From the NCBI RefSeq assembly GCF_000716785.1, contig NZ_JNYY01000009.1, positions 1-64,000 on the forward strand: 64,000 bases of DNA, written 5' to 3'. How positions within the stretch are numbered: the first letter of the stretch is position 1; the number at the start of each line of letters is the position of its first letter. Under the pieces are notes generated by a model. The model saw only the letters and a list, made by a program, of their open reading frames with translations. It searched no databases and was not told the origin of the DNA. Positions 1 through 7,370 of this stretch are shown piece after piece. This stretch comes from Amycolatopsis vancoresmycina (GTDB lineage Bacteria > Actinomycetota > Actinomycetes > Mycobacteriales > Pseudonocardiaceae). The position numbers and the translations under genes were made by a program.

Positions 1-48
1 CTCGATCACCGCCCACGCCTTATCCGTCAACTCACCGCGACCAACCAC
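1..48 (-). CDS. IS5-family transposase, N-terminal fragment (runs off the window)
   Basis: The minus strand from a GTG at 46-48 reads VVGRGELTDKAWAVIE up to the window edge. This matches the conserved opening of actinobacterial IS5-family transposases (GxLTDxxWAxIxPLLP). Only 16 residues are visible, so the catalytic DDE domain lies outside. The start is preceded by a short untranslated stretch and the element's terminus, as usual for this family. Confidence 0.6.
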   Translation of the reverse strand, partial: MVGRGELTDKAWAVIE

Positions 49-98
49 CGCGCATAGCTACCAGAGACCCAGCTCAACCGCTTACAGGACACGCCCTA
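1..98 (-). mobile_element. End of an IS5-family insertion sequence
   Basis: The first 48 bases, read on the minus strand, encode the start of an IS5-family transposase. Beyond it lies a short non-coding stretch ending in a probable terminal inverted repeat at about 81-96 (plus strand CTTACAGGACACGCCC). The next bases, CTAG, look like a target site. Only this one end is in the window, so the other repeat, the element's length and whether it is intact cannot be judged. The family call rests on the N-terminal peptide and the terminus. Confidence 0.6.
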
Positions 99-374
99 GC
101 CGGGGCCGCCGGGTTCGTGCCGGCTGCGCGGGGCCGGCACGACGAACGCGATCACCGTCGCCGCCAGGCCGGCCAGCACGGAAACGTGCACGGCGGCCGG
201 TACGGCGCTGATGAGGAACAGCCGCAACGTCCCCGAGATCAGCAGGCGCCACATCTTCGGGCTCATGATCAACAAGTACCCGCGGCGGGCCGCGGCCAAC
301 CGGGGCCCGGCCACGGTCACCCGGCGGGGTGGGTGCGCCGCCGGGCGCCGGAAAGGCGGAGGTGCGGCCGCCAT
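96..374 (-). CDS. Possible small membrane protein, 3' end at the IS boundary
   Basis: The protein has 92 residues from an ATG at 372-374. A proline/arginine-rich N-terminus of about 25 residues is followed by one or two hydrophobic stretches (about residues 40-80, including LFLISAVPAAVHVSVLAGLA). I do not recognise a family. The stop codon at 96-98 falls on the junction with the insertion sequence, so the original C-terminus may have been replaced when the element inserted. The ribosome binding site is weak. The divergent gene at 565 would share the upstream region. It may be a chance frame; the hydrophobic pattern is the main support. Confidence 0.4.
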   Translation of the reverse strand: MAAAPPPFRRPAAHPPRRVTVAGPRLAAARRGYLLIMSPKMWRLLISGTLRLFLISAVPAAVHVSVLAGLAATVIAFVVPAPRSRHEPGGPG

Positions 375-564
375 TTCGACAACTTCGACAACCGGTCCGG
401 GCCCGGCCGGTTTCGCCGCGGAATCCGCCGGGAGTTTCGGCGTTTCGCGCGCCAAGGGGAAAGGAAACCGCGGGATAACGATCCGTTTGTCGCCGCATGA
501 TCGACTGGACATCGGTGGTGGCGCTGGCGAACATTGACTCCCGTGCGTGGGAAGGGGACGAACG

Positions 565-1503
565 GTGGGCCTCAGTGCGGCGGACGTGGTCGGCGAGCTC
601 AAGGCCCTGCGCAAAGGGAGGGCAATTTTCACGACACCGCTCGCCGACCGGGTCGGCCCCGCATTGCGGAGCACTTGTGGCATTTTGGAAGATGACGGAA
701 CGGTCGAGATGCGGCGTAAGCTGTCCGACCGATTGCGGCCGCTGGTCGAGTCGCTGCCGGACGACCTGAGAATCGCGCTCCTCGCGGCGTTCGCGCTGGA
801 GGAGCGGGCCCGCAAACCGTTCTACCAGGACCGGGTGCACTGGGCGGCGATCACGCTCGACCGCGACGACCGGACGGTCCGGCGGCGGATCGACGAGGGA
901 ATCGAACAGATCGCCGCGCTCGCCGTCGCGGCGCCGGGACCGGAACTGCCGCGCTATCCGAGCCGCAGTTGGCACACCGAAGAACTGCGCGTCACGCTGG
1001 CTCTCGATCAACCGGTGCCGGAGGCGTTCGAATTCCGGCGGGTGATCGCGGACGCCGACGAAATCGCCGTGCTCGACCTCGCGTTGACGTTGCCGCTGTC
1101 CGCAGAATCCGGCGAATCGGTGCACGAGTCCGATCTCGGTGTCGACGTGTTCCACGGCGGCGTGCTCGCCGCCCGCGGGATGGAATCGAGCGACCGGATC
1201 GGGCTCGCGTTGCGCCTCCCCGAGCCGTTGCGCCGGGGCGCGCGCCACGAGGTCGGGCTGCGGTTCCGGGCGAACCTGCGGGAGCCGAGGTACGTCTGCG
1301 TGCCGAGGCACCCGTGCGACCGGTTCGACCTGCACGTCCGGTTCGGCAACCGGGTACCGGACCGGATCGTCCGCCTGGACGAGACCGACCCGGCCGACCG
1401 GTCACGCGGCGGCGCGGTGCTGGCGGCCGATGACGCGGGTGAGGTGCACGTGCGGTTCCGGCACCTCGCGCCGGGGCTCGCCTACGGCATCCGCTGGGGC
1501 TGA
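565..1503 (+). CDS. Conserved hypothetical protein with an N-terminal helical region
   Basis: The protein has 312 residues from GTG 565, chosen because GAAGGGG lies about 8 bases upstream. The N-terminal third is helical and resembles a small regulatory region (KALRKGRAIFTTPLADRVG, then a DRDDRTVRRRIDEGIEQIA segment that could be a helix-turn-helix). The C-terminal two thirds is beta-rich, with alternating hydrophobic and polar strands. No catalytic motif, signal peptide or membrane segment is visible. It stands alone: a putative membrane ORF lies upstream on the other strand and a sigma factor downstream. A regulatory role is only a guess. Confidence 0.7.
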   Translation: MGLSAADVVGELKALRKGRAIFTTPLADRVGPALRSTCGILEDDGTVEMRRKLSDRLRPLVESLPDDLRIALLAAFALEERARKPFYQDRVHWAAITLDRDDRTVRRRIDEGIEQIAALAVAAPGPELPRYPSRSWHTEELRVTLALDQPVPEAFEFRRVIADADEIAVLDLALTLPLSAESGESVHESDLGVDVFHGGVLAARGMESSDRIGLALRLPEPLRRGARHEVGLRFRANLREPRYVCVPRHPCDRFDLHVRFGNRVPDRIVRLDETDPADRSRGGAVLAADDAGEVHVRFRHLAPGLAYGIRWG

Positions 1504-1724
1504 ACCAGGGTCTTCCGGCCCTGGTCACGGGTGTCGTCCCGGCGGCGCAACCGGTGAAGTTCTCCCGTTTCGGCGGTTACCTGACAATATCTGGACAACC
1601 ACCACCGCCCGGAAACGTTGCAGGTCAGCGCCTCGATTACTCCAGATGTCGGACCCGGGAACGTCCACCCAGCATAATGTCCATTGTGGACGAAACGGCC
1701 CGGCGGCGGACGCGAGGAGGGCCC

Positions 1725-2366
1725 GTGGAAACCATGATCTCGGAGGTGGCGCCGGTCGACGGCTACACCGTGCTGGCGGATTCGCCGCGGCCGGACGGCG
1801 GCCTGGCGAAGGAGCGCATCGACCCGGTGGTGGCGGCGGCCCGCGGCGGTGACCCGGCCGCGGTCCAGGCGCTGCTGCGGCTGATCAAGCCGATGGTCGT
1901 GCGCTACTGCCGGGCCCGGATCGGAGGCCGCGACCTCTCCTACCTCTCGGCGGACGACGTCGCGCAGGAGGTGTGCCTGGCGGTGCTGAAGGTGCTGCCG
2001 AACTACCAGGACCGCGGCGGTTCCTTCGTCTACCTGGTGCGCGCCATCGCGGCGAACAAGGTGGCCGACGCCTTCCGCTCGGTGGCCAGGGACCGCTCGA
2101 AGCCGGTCCCGGAGCTGCCGGACCGCCCGCTCGGCGGCAACGAGCCGGAGAACCACGTCCTCGAGCTGGACCTCGGTGCCCGCCTCGGCCGGCTGCTGGC
2201 GCTGCTGCCGCCGCTGCACCGGGAAATCCTGTCGCTGCGGATCATCGCCGGCCTGTCGGCGAACGAGACGGCGGAGGCCCTCGGCATTTCCGCGGGCAAC
2301 GTCCGCATCACCCAGTACCGCGCCCTGACGAAGCTGCGCGGCATGATCGGCGAGCGCGGGCTCTGA
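1725..2366 (+). CDS. RNA polymerase sigma-70 family factor (ShbA/SigD-like)
   Basis: This 213-residue factor has region 2 (about residues 45-115, with SADDVAQEVCLAVLKVLPNY) and region 4 (about 145-205, with LPPLHREILSLRIIAGLSANETAEALGISAGNVR, here abbreviated to its key helix LSANETAEALGIS). It lacks sigma regions 1 and 3, as in the ECF/ShbA group, which directs core RNA polymerase to alternative promoters. GTG 1725 follows AGGAGG at 1715-1720; ATG 1734 is an alternative start. No anti-sigma gene is adjacent. A clear paralogue lies 330 bases downstream on the other strand. Assignment to ShbA or SigD is by overall resemblance. Confidence 0.88.
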   Translation: METMISEVAPVDGYTVLADSPRPDGGLAKERIDPVVAAARGGDPAAVQALLRLIKPMVVRYCRARIGGRDLSYLSADDVAQEVCLAVLKVLPNYQDRGGSFVYLVRAIAANKVADAFRSVARDRSKPVPELPDRPLGGNEPENHVLELDLGARLGRLLALLPPLHREILSLRIIAGLSANETAEALGISAGNVRITQYRALTKLRGMIGERGL

Positions 2367-2369
2367 GGG

Positions 2370-2672
2370 TCACTCCAGCCATTCGGTGACGAAGTGGTCG
2401 CTTTCGTGGATGTGCACGGCTTCGTAGACGCCGGGCCCGAGCACGGCGAACTTGTGCGGCGTGTGCGCCGGGACGACGAGCACGTCCCCGGCGCCGCCGT
2501 CCCGCTGCTCGTCGCCGACGGTGAACCGCGCCCGCCCGCGGATGATGACGAACGTTTCGGTGTAGGGGTGCCGGTGCAGCCGCGGCCCGGAGCCGACGAC
2601 GTCCGTGCTTTCGCGGATGACCGAGATCCCGGACCCGACGTCGCGCCCTTCGAAGTTCTCGCTGTCGCTCAC
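2370..2672 (-). CDS. Cupin-domain protein
   Basis: This is a 100-residue single-domain cupin. Motif 1 is HRHPYTETFVIIRGRARFTVG and motif 2 is GDVLVVPAHTPHKFAVLG, giving the His/Glu/His pattern (HRH, E, H) typical of metal-binding cupins. Such small proteins act as sugar or polyketide isomerases, dioxygenases or ligand sensors, and the sequence does not say which. GTG 2670-2672 gives the right length for a small cupin. It lies 22 bases after the sigma factor transcribed in the same direction at 2695-3189, so the two may share a message. Its stop is 3 bases from the stop of the convergent sigma gene at 1725. Confidence 0.8.
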   Translation of the reverse strand: MSDSENFEGRDVGSGISVIRESTDVVGSGPRLHRHPYTETFVIIRGRARFTVGDEQRDGGAGDVLVVPAHTPHKFAVLGPGVYEAVHIHESDHFVTEWLE

Positions 2673-2694
2673 CCGGCCAGGGTAGTCCCGGAAG

Positions 2695-3189
2695 TCAGCT
2701 CGTGACCGCCTTCCGCAGCTGGCCGAGCGCGCGGTGCTGGGCCACCCGCACCGCCCCGGGGGTCGAGCCGACCGCCGTCGCGGTCTCCTCGGCCGACAGG
2801 CCCACCACCACGCGCAGCACCACGATCTCGCGCTGCTTGCGGGACAGCACCCGCAGCAGCTTCGCCATCCGCTCGCCGAGCTCGCACCGAAGGACGTGGT
2901 GTTCGGGATCCGGCGCCGAGTCGGCACCGTCCGGCAGTTCGGCGACCGGCTCGGCCCGCTGCCGGGCGGCGGCCCGGCGCGCCGCGGCGACCTGGTGGCG
3001 GGCGATGCCGCGGACGAAGTCCCCGAACGGCCGCCCCGGCGGCCGCCGGGGCAGGGCCTCGAGCAGTTCCAGGCAGGCGTCCTGGGCGACGTCGTCCGCC
3101 GCGTCCGGGTCGAGCCGGGCGCGGCAGTAGCGCACCACGAGCGGCCGAGCCGCGACCAGCAGGCTGTCCCGGGTTGTGCTCGTCGTCAT
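2695..3189 (-). CDS. RNA polymerase sigma-70 family factor, paralogue of the factor at 1725
   Basis: This 164-residue factor aligns along its length with the factor at 1725-2366. Both contain LVVRYCRARL or MVVRYCRARI followed by ADDVAQ (region 2). Both end with a region 4 of the form REIxxLRxxxGLSAxETAxAxG. The N-terminus is about 45 residues shorter. ATG 3187-3189 follows GGGGTAG at a usable distance; an upstream TTG is possible. The two factors probably arose by duplication and then diverged. No anti-sigma partner is visible. The cupin at 2370 is the next gene on the same strand. Confidence 0.85.
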   Translation of the reverse strand: MTTSTTRDSLLVAARPLVVRYCRARLDPDAADDVAQDACLELLEALPRRPPGRPFGDFVRGIARHQVAAARRAAARQRAEPVAELPDGADSAPDPEHHVLRCELGERMAKLLRVLSRKQREIVVLRVVVGLSAEETATAVGSTPGAVRVAQHRALGQLRKAVTS

Positions 3190-3504
3190 GCCGGGCAACT
3201 ACCCCGGTTGCGCGGCGCCCGACCGGGTTCGCGCGGATTCCCGGCTATTTCCGGACCGGCCCCGCAACCGGCGACGATCCCCGGCCGGAACGCGGAGATG
3301 ACCTACTCATGCGCGGGGATGCCGTCGATGGGCGCGGTCGTGCCGGGGGAGGGGGTGCCCGGCACGGCTTTCGCGCTGCGTTGGGGAGCGCTTCCCGGCC
3401 GGGGTAGTGCCGGTGGTGCGCGCCCATGCCGGGCGCCCGGCGCGACTTCCGCGCCGTGAGCGCTTCCCGGCCGGGAAAGTCCCAGTTACGCGCGCCCGGT
3501 TCCG
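3190..3504. other. Intergenic region with a short direct repeat
   Basis: No convincing gene is present. The region has two copies of GAGCGCTTCCCGGCCGGG, at 3386-3403 and 3458-3475, 72 bases apart. Each is followed by a related G/C-rich stretch. It separates the start of the sigma gene from the end of the S4 gene on the same strand, so it should hold the sigma gene's promoter. No clear -10/-35 pair was found. Confidence 0.5.
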
Positions 3505-3873
3505 CTAAGGCTCCGGCCGGGACCGGAACGCGTCGAGCACGCGACGCTCCCGTTTGGTCGGCCGGCCCGCGCCGCGGTCGCGGCGGGCGACCGGGATCGC
3601 CGTCTCCGGGGGCGGTTTCGGCGTCCGGTCGAGGTAGCACGTCGCCGCGTCCGGGGCGCCCACGCGCTTCTGGATCACGCGGACCACGTCGAGCACCTTC
3701 GTCGTCCCGCCGACGCGCAGGCGCACCTCGTCGCCCGGGACGACGGTGGTCGCCGGTTTGGCCGGCTTGTCGTTGACGCGCACGTGGCCGCCCCGGCACG
3801 CCGCCGCGGCGTCCGGGCGGGTCTTGGTTAGCCGGACCGCCCAGAGCCAGCGGTCCACTCGGGTGGACTCCAC
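3505..3873 (-). CDS. S4-domain RNA-binding protein (Hsp15/HslR-like)
   Basis: The protein has 122 residues with an S4 fold at about residues 4-65: RVDRWLWAVRLTKTRPDAA, then GHVRVNDKPAKPATTVVPGD. This is the pattern of ribosome-associated heat-shock protein Hsp15, which binds stalled 50S subunits carrying nascent chains. The C-terminal 40 residues are basic (RRDRGAGRPTKRERR), as in the family. The start is the ATG at 3871-3873. It is divergent from the cholesterol oxidase gene and stands alone. Hsp15-like function is inferred from the family. Confidence 0.88.
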   Translation of the reverse strand: MESTRVDRWLWAVRLTKTRPDAAAACRGGHVRVNDKPAKPATTVVPGDEVRLRVGGTTKVLDVVRVIQKRVGAPDAATCYLDRTPKPPPETAIPVARRDRGAGRPTKRERRVLDAFRSRPEP

Positions 3874-3940
3874 AGTCGTCCATCATGGCCCATTCAGCGG
3901 CACGGCCCCGCCACCCCGTCAGGTTACTCGTGGGTATATG

Positions 3941-3969
3941 TCGACTTGTCTGCACCATCCAGCTATAAC
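3941..3969 (+). promoter_or_regulatory. Candidate promoter of the cholesterol oxidase gene
   Basis: TCGACT (3941-3946) and TATAAC (3964-3969) are separated by 17 bases and resemble -35 and -10 elements of a vegetative sigma-70 promoter. They sit in an unusually A/T-rich island about 35 bases before the start at 4004. The -10 matches the consensus at five of six positions and the -35 at four. Confidence 0.45.
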
Positions 3970-4003
3970 TTGTTCTAAATACCTCAACGGTGAGGAACAA
4001 AGC

Positions 4004-5644
4004 ATGAGCGACGAACCCATGTGGAGAACAACTTCCAACCCCGTTTCCCGTCGCCTCTTCATTGCTGGAACCGGTTCTATCTTGGCCGGGGCCGCGCTGG
4101 CCGGTCGGGCCGCCGCCGCGGCACCGCAGCCGGCCTCCGCCGCCGTCATCGCCGACGGCGCCCGCGTGTCCGCGCTGGTGATCGGGACCGGGTACGGCGG
4201 CTCGGTCGCCGCGCTGCGGCTCGCCCAGGCCGGCGTCGACGTGCAGATGGTCGAAATGGGCATGGCCTGGGACACGCCCGGCCCGGACGGCAAGATCTTC
4301 TGCGCCACGCCGAATCCGGACCAGCGGTCGTTCTGGTTGCGCACCAGGACGAAGCAGCCGTTCTCCAACTTCCTCGGGTTCCCGATCGACAAGGACATCC
4401 CGCGCTACACGGGCATCCTCGACGCCGAGGAGTTCGGCGGGATCATCGTGTACCAGGGCCGCGGCGTCGGCGGCGGCTCGCTGGTCAACGGCGGCATGGC
4501 CGTCACGCCGAAGCGCGAGAACTTCGGCGCGATCCTCCCCACGGTCAACGCCGACGAGATGTACAACGTCTACTACCCGCGCGCGAACGCGGGTCTCGGC
4601 GTCGCCACCGTCCGTCCGGCCTGGTTCGACTCCACCGACTGGTACCAGTTCGCCCGCGTCGGCCGGAAGCAGGCCCAGCGGTCCGGTTTCCCGTTCGTGT
4701 TCGTGCCGGACGTGTACGACTGGGACTACATGGAGCAGGAGGCGGCCGGCACCGTCCCGAAGTCGGCGCTGGCCGGGGAAATCCTGTTCGGCAACAACTA
4801 CGGCAAGAAGTCGCTGCAGAAGACCTACCACCCGCGGATCGCCGCGACCGGCAAGGTCACCATCTCGCCGCTGCACCGCGTGACGCAGGTGGTGCCGGCC
4901 TCCGGCGGCGGCTACACGGTGACGATCGAGCAGCTGACCACCGCGGGCGCGGTGTCCGCGATCAAGAGCGTCACGGCGGACACGGTGTTCTTCGCCGCGG
5001 GCAGCGTCGGCACGAGCAAGCTGCTGGTGAAGCTGAAGGCGACCGGCGCGCTGCCGAACCTCAACGGCGAAGTCGGGAAGGGCTGGGGCGACAACGGGAA
5101 CGTGATGGTCGGGCGCGCCAACCAGATCTGGGACCCGACCGGCGCCTCCCAGTCGACCATCCCGTGCGGCGGCATCGACAACTGGAACGCGGGCGGCGCG
5201 TTCGCGGAGGTCGCGCCGCTGCCGACCGGGATCGAGACGTGGGCGTCGTTCTACCTGTCGATCACGAAGAACCCGAACCGGGCGCAGTTCACCTGGAACC
5301 CCACCACGCGCGCGGTCGAGCTGAACTGGCAGACGGCGTGGAAGCAGCCGTCGATCGACATGGCGAAGACCATCTTCGACAAGATCAACTCGACCGAGGG
5401 GACGATCTACCGGACCGACCTCTTCGGCACGTACAAGATCTGGGGCGACCATCTCACCTACCACCCGCTCGGCGGCGCGGTGCTCGGCAAGGCGACCGAC
5501 AACTACGGCAGGCTCGCCGGCTACCCGGGCCTGTACGCGATCGACGGCTCGCTGATCCCGGGCAACACCAGCGTCAACCCGTTCGTCACCATCACCGCGC
5601 TGGCGGAACGCAACATCGAGAAGATCATCGCCCAGGACTTCTGA
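4004..5644 (+). CDS. Secreted cholesterol oxidase (GMC-type FAD enzyme)
   Basis: The 546-residue protein should oxidise cholesterol to cholest-4-en-3-one outside the cell, reducing O2 to H2O2. A Tat signal (SRRLFIAGTGSILAGAA, about residues 13-45, with Ala-rich cleavage region) is followed by the FAD Rossmann motif GTGYGGSVAALRLAQAG near residue 60. GRGVGGGSLVNGGMAV follows. The catalytic His in YHPLGG (near 487) and the Asn in TSVNPF (near 525) are 38 residues apart, the same spacing as His447/Asn485 of the Streptomyces enzyme. ATG 4004 has GAGG 8 bases upstream. The gene is monocistronic, with its own promoter and a palindromic terminator. The family is firm; the exact sterol range is inferred. 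Confidence 0.93.
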   Translation: MSDEPMWRTTSNPVSRRLFIAGTGSILAGAALAGRAAAAAPQPASAAVIADGARVSALVIGTGYGGSVAALRLAQAGVDVQMVEMGMAWDTPGPDGKIFCATPNPDQRSFWLRTRTKQPFSNFLGFPIDKDIPRYTGILDAEEFGGIIVYQGRGVGGGSLVNGGMAVTPKRENFGAILPTVNADEMYNVYYPRANAGLGVATVRPAWFDSTDWYQFARVGRKQAQRSGFPFVFVPDVYDWDYMEQEAAGTVPKSALAGEILFGNNYGKKSLQKTYHPRIAATGKVTISPLHRVTQVVPASGGGYTVTIEQLTTAGAVSAIKSVTADTVFFAAGSVGTSKLLVKLKATGALPNLNGEVGKGWGDNGNVMVGRANQIWDPTGASQSTIPCGGIDNWNAGGAFAEVAPLPTGIETWASFYLSITKNPNRAQFTWNPTTRAVELNWQTAWKQPSIDMAKTIFDKINSTEGTIYRTDLFGTYKIWGDHLTYHPLGGAVLGKATDNYGRLAGYPGLYAIDGSLIPGNTSVNPFVTITALAERNIEKIIAQDF

Positions 5645-5660
5645 CCCCTGCCGCGGCTCG

Positions 5661-5704
5661 TCGTGAGTGGTAAGGCGAGTTAGAACTCGCCTTACCACTC
5701 ACGA
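5661..5704. terminator. Palindromic bidirectional terminator, copy 1 of a repeat family
   Basis: This is a perfect 21-bp stem around a 2-base centre (AG): TCGTGAGTGGTAAGGCGAGTT and its reverse complement. It lies between the convergent cholesterol oxidase and carboxymuconolactone decarboxylase-like genes and contains the latter's stop codon (5699-5701). The outer 14-15 bp (CGTGAGTGGTAAGG) are identical in two further copies at 30917 and 42911, while the inner bases differ in a compensating way. There is no T-tract. Confidence 0.75.
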
Positions 5705-6184
5705 GCGGTGGGACGGGAGGACGCAGGCGGTGTCGAGGCCGAGGACGTGGTTGAGGCGGCCGAAGGCGAGCCACGCGCCGAGGCTCATCGAGAGCTCGAC
5801 GATCTCCTGCTGCGTGTAGGACGCCGACATCCGCTTCCAGAACTCGTCGTCCAGGTTGTGGTGGTCGGTCGCGTACCGCTCGGCGTACTCCGCCGCGAGC
5901 CGCGTCCGCTCGTCGAAGCGGTCGGTCGTGCGCCACTCCGACACCGCGTCCGCGAACTCCGGCTCGACCTTGACGCCGTCGCGCTCCGTGCGCCAGTCGA
6001 GGCAGAAGACGCAGCCGTTGATCTGCGCGATCCGCAGCCGCGCGGCCTCGAACTCCCGCAGGCCCAGCGTCGTGTGTTCGTACACCGCCAGCGAAAACTT
6101 CGAGGCGGCGATCCCGATGCCGGGCACCATTTCGCCCCAGACGTACCCGATCGGGTCCTTGCCCGCGGGGATGTCGATGTTCAC
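5699..6184 (-). CDS. Carboxymuconolactone decarboxylase/AhpD-family protein
   Basis: The 161-residue protein has the AhpD-like core, with CVFC at about residues 58-61 followed by LDWR. AhpD-type members use CxxC as a thiol reductant in peroxide defence; carboxymuconolactone decarboxylases share the fold without needing it. The CxxC argues for the redox branch. GTG 6182-6184 is preceded by GGAAGGAG with 6 bases spacing. The start overlaps the stop of the upstream dehydrogenase (GTGA), so the two are probably translationally coupled. Its substrate is unknown. Confidence 0.85.
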   Translation of the reverse strand: MNIDIPAGKDPIGYVWGEMVPGIGIAASKFSLAVYEHTTLGLREFEAARLRIAQINGCVFCLDWRTERDGVKVEPEFADAVSEWRTTDRFDERTRLAAEYAERYATDHHNLDDEFWKRMSASYTQQEIVELSMSLGAWLAFGRLNHVLGLDTACVLPSHRS

Positions 6185-7257
6185 GGACGGCTCCTTCCGA
6201 GCTTGCCGGCTGCCGGGCGCAGCGGGACGTCGAGTGCGTCGTAGAGGCCGGGTTCCGTCGCGGCCAGCCAGTCGATCGCGCCGACCAGGCGGCCGACGGC
6301 GGTGGCGTTCCCGCCGGCCGACCGGTTTTCGCCTTCGTCGGTCGCCTCGACGGTGACTTCGATGCGCGGCCGGCCTTCGATGATCACGCGGTGGGCGCCG
6401 TCGCCGCTGGGCGGCGTCGGCCAGTCCGGCGCGCACGACGGGTGGATGCGCGTGACGTGCTCGATGACGATCCGCGGCTCGCCGCCGACGATGCCCTGCA
6501 CCTCGAACCGCACCGCGCCCTGGGTGCCCTTCTCGAACTCGCCCATGGTCCGCGTGGTGACGGTCTCGTCCAGCGGACGCCGGTCGAGCGTCTCGCGCAG
6601 TTCGTGGACCTCGACGCCGAGGCCGCGGGCGATCAGCCGGACCTGCCCGCCCCACACCATCGACGGCACGCCGGTCATCAGCATCGGCGGGTCGTAGTCC
6701 ATCGGCTGCCCCATGCCGACCAGGTACCGGACGGAGTCGGGCTGCTCGTAGGTCGAGTAGTCGAAGATCTCCTGGCAGCGGACGGCGTCGACGTCGGTGC
6801 CGAGCCCGCTGATCAGCAGCGGCAGCACGTCGTTGCCCCAGCCGGGGTCGACGCCGGAGACGAACAGCGAACCGCCGCCGTCCTTGATCGCCGCCAGTAC
6901 CGGGTCCCGCAGCTCCGGAGGTGCGTTCCGCTGGTCGTAGAGCGGGTACAGGGCCGGTGTCACGACGACCGCGCCCGCCCGGACGGCCCGCACGATGTCG
7001 GCGAGCGCGTCGTCGAACCGGACGTCACCCGAAGCGGCGTACACGACCGCACGCGGGCTCGCGGCCAGGACGGCGTCGATGTCGTCCGTCGCGGCGACAC
7101 CCAGCGCGCCGGTTCCGGCCAGCTCGCCGGCGTCCTTGCCGACTTTCGCCGGGTCGTGGACGAGCACCGCGGTGAGCTTCAGCGCCGGGTGGGCCTCGAC
7201 GGCCCGGATTGCCGCACGGCCCACGTTGCCCGTGCCCCACACCACTGTGGCGATCAT
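6181..7257 (-). CDS. NAD(P)-dependent dehydrogenase, DapB-like fold
   Basis: This 358-residue protein opens with the Rossmann motif VVWGTGNVGRAAIRAVE. This is the pattern of dihydrodipicolinate-reductase-like proteins, including 2,4-diaminopentanoate dehydrogenase and many actinobacterial homologues of unknown substrate. It is longer than true DapB (about 250 residues) and lacks an obvious HHxxK motif, so lysine synthesis is unlikely. The stop overlaps the start of the AhpD-like gene, suggesting one two-gene message. The ATG at 7255-7257 faces the divergent ilvD gene across about 113 bases. Confidence 0.8.
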   Translation of the reverse strand: MIATVVWGTGNVGRAAIRAVEAHPALKLTAVLVHDPAKVGKDAGELAGTGALGVAATDDIDAVLAASPRAVVYAASGDVRFDDALADIVRAVRAGAVVVTPALYPLYDQRNAPPELRDPVLAAIKDGGGSLFVSGVDPGWGNDVLPLLISGLGTDVDAVRCQEIFDYSTYEQPDSVRYLVGMGQPMDYDPPMLMTGVPSMVWGGQVRLIARGLGVEVHELRETLDRRPLDETVTTRTMGEFEKGTQGAVRFEVQGIVGGEPRIVIEHVTRIHPSCAPDWPTPPSGDGAHRVIIEGRPRIEVTVEATDEGENRSAGGNATAVGRLVGAIDWLAATEPGLYDALDVPLRPAAGKLGRSRP

Positions 7258-7370
7258 GGCCCGAGTTTTCGCCGGTGGGTGCGCGCGCGGGTAGGAAATC
7301 GTTCCGGCCAGCGGACCGCGCGTCCGTTGGTAACATGACCAGCGCCCGAACGTCGTATCGGAGGCCCGCG

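Noticed and set aside
3245..5698. Open frame of about 817 codons on the minus strand opposite the cholesterol oxidase gene
   Set aside because: It is rich in Arg, Asp, Gly and Val with no domain pattern and mirrors a well-supported gene. Such frames arise from third-position GC bias.
6181..7257. Assignment of the DapB-like gene as dapB of lysine synthesis
   Set aside because: The protein is about 100 residues too long and lacks the expected active-site histidine-lysine motif.
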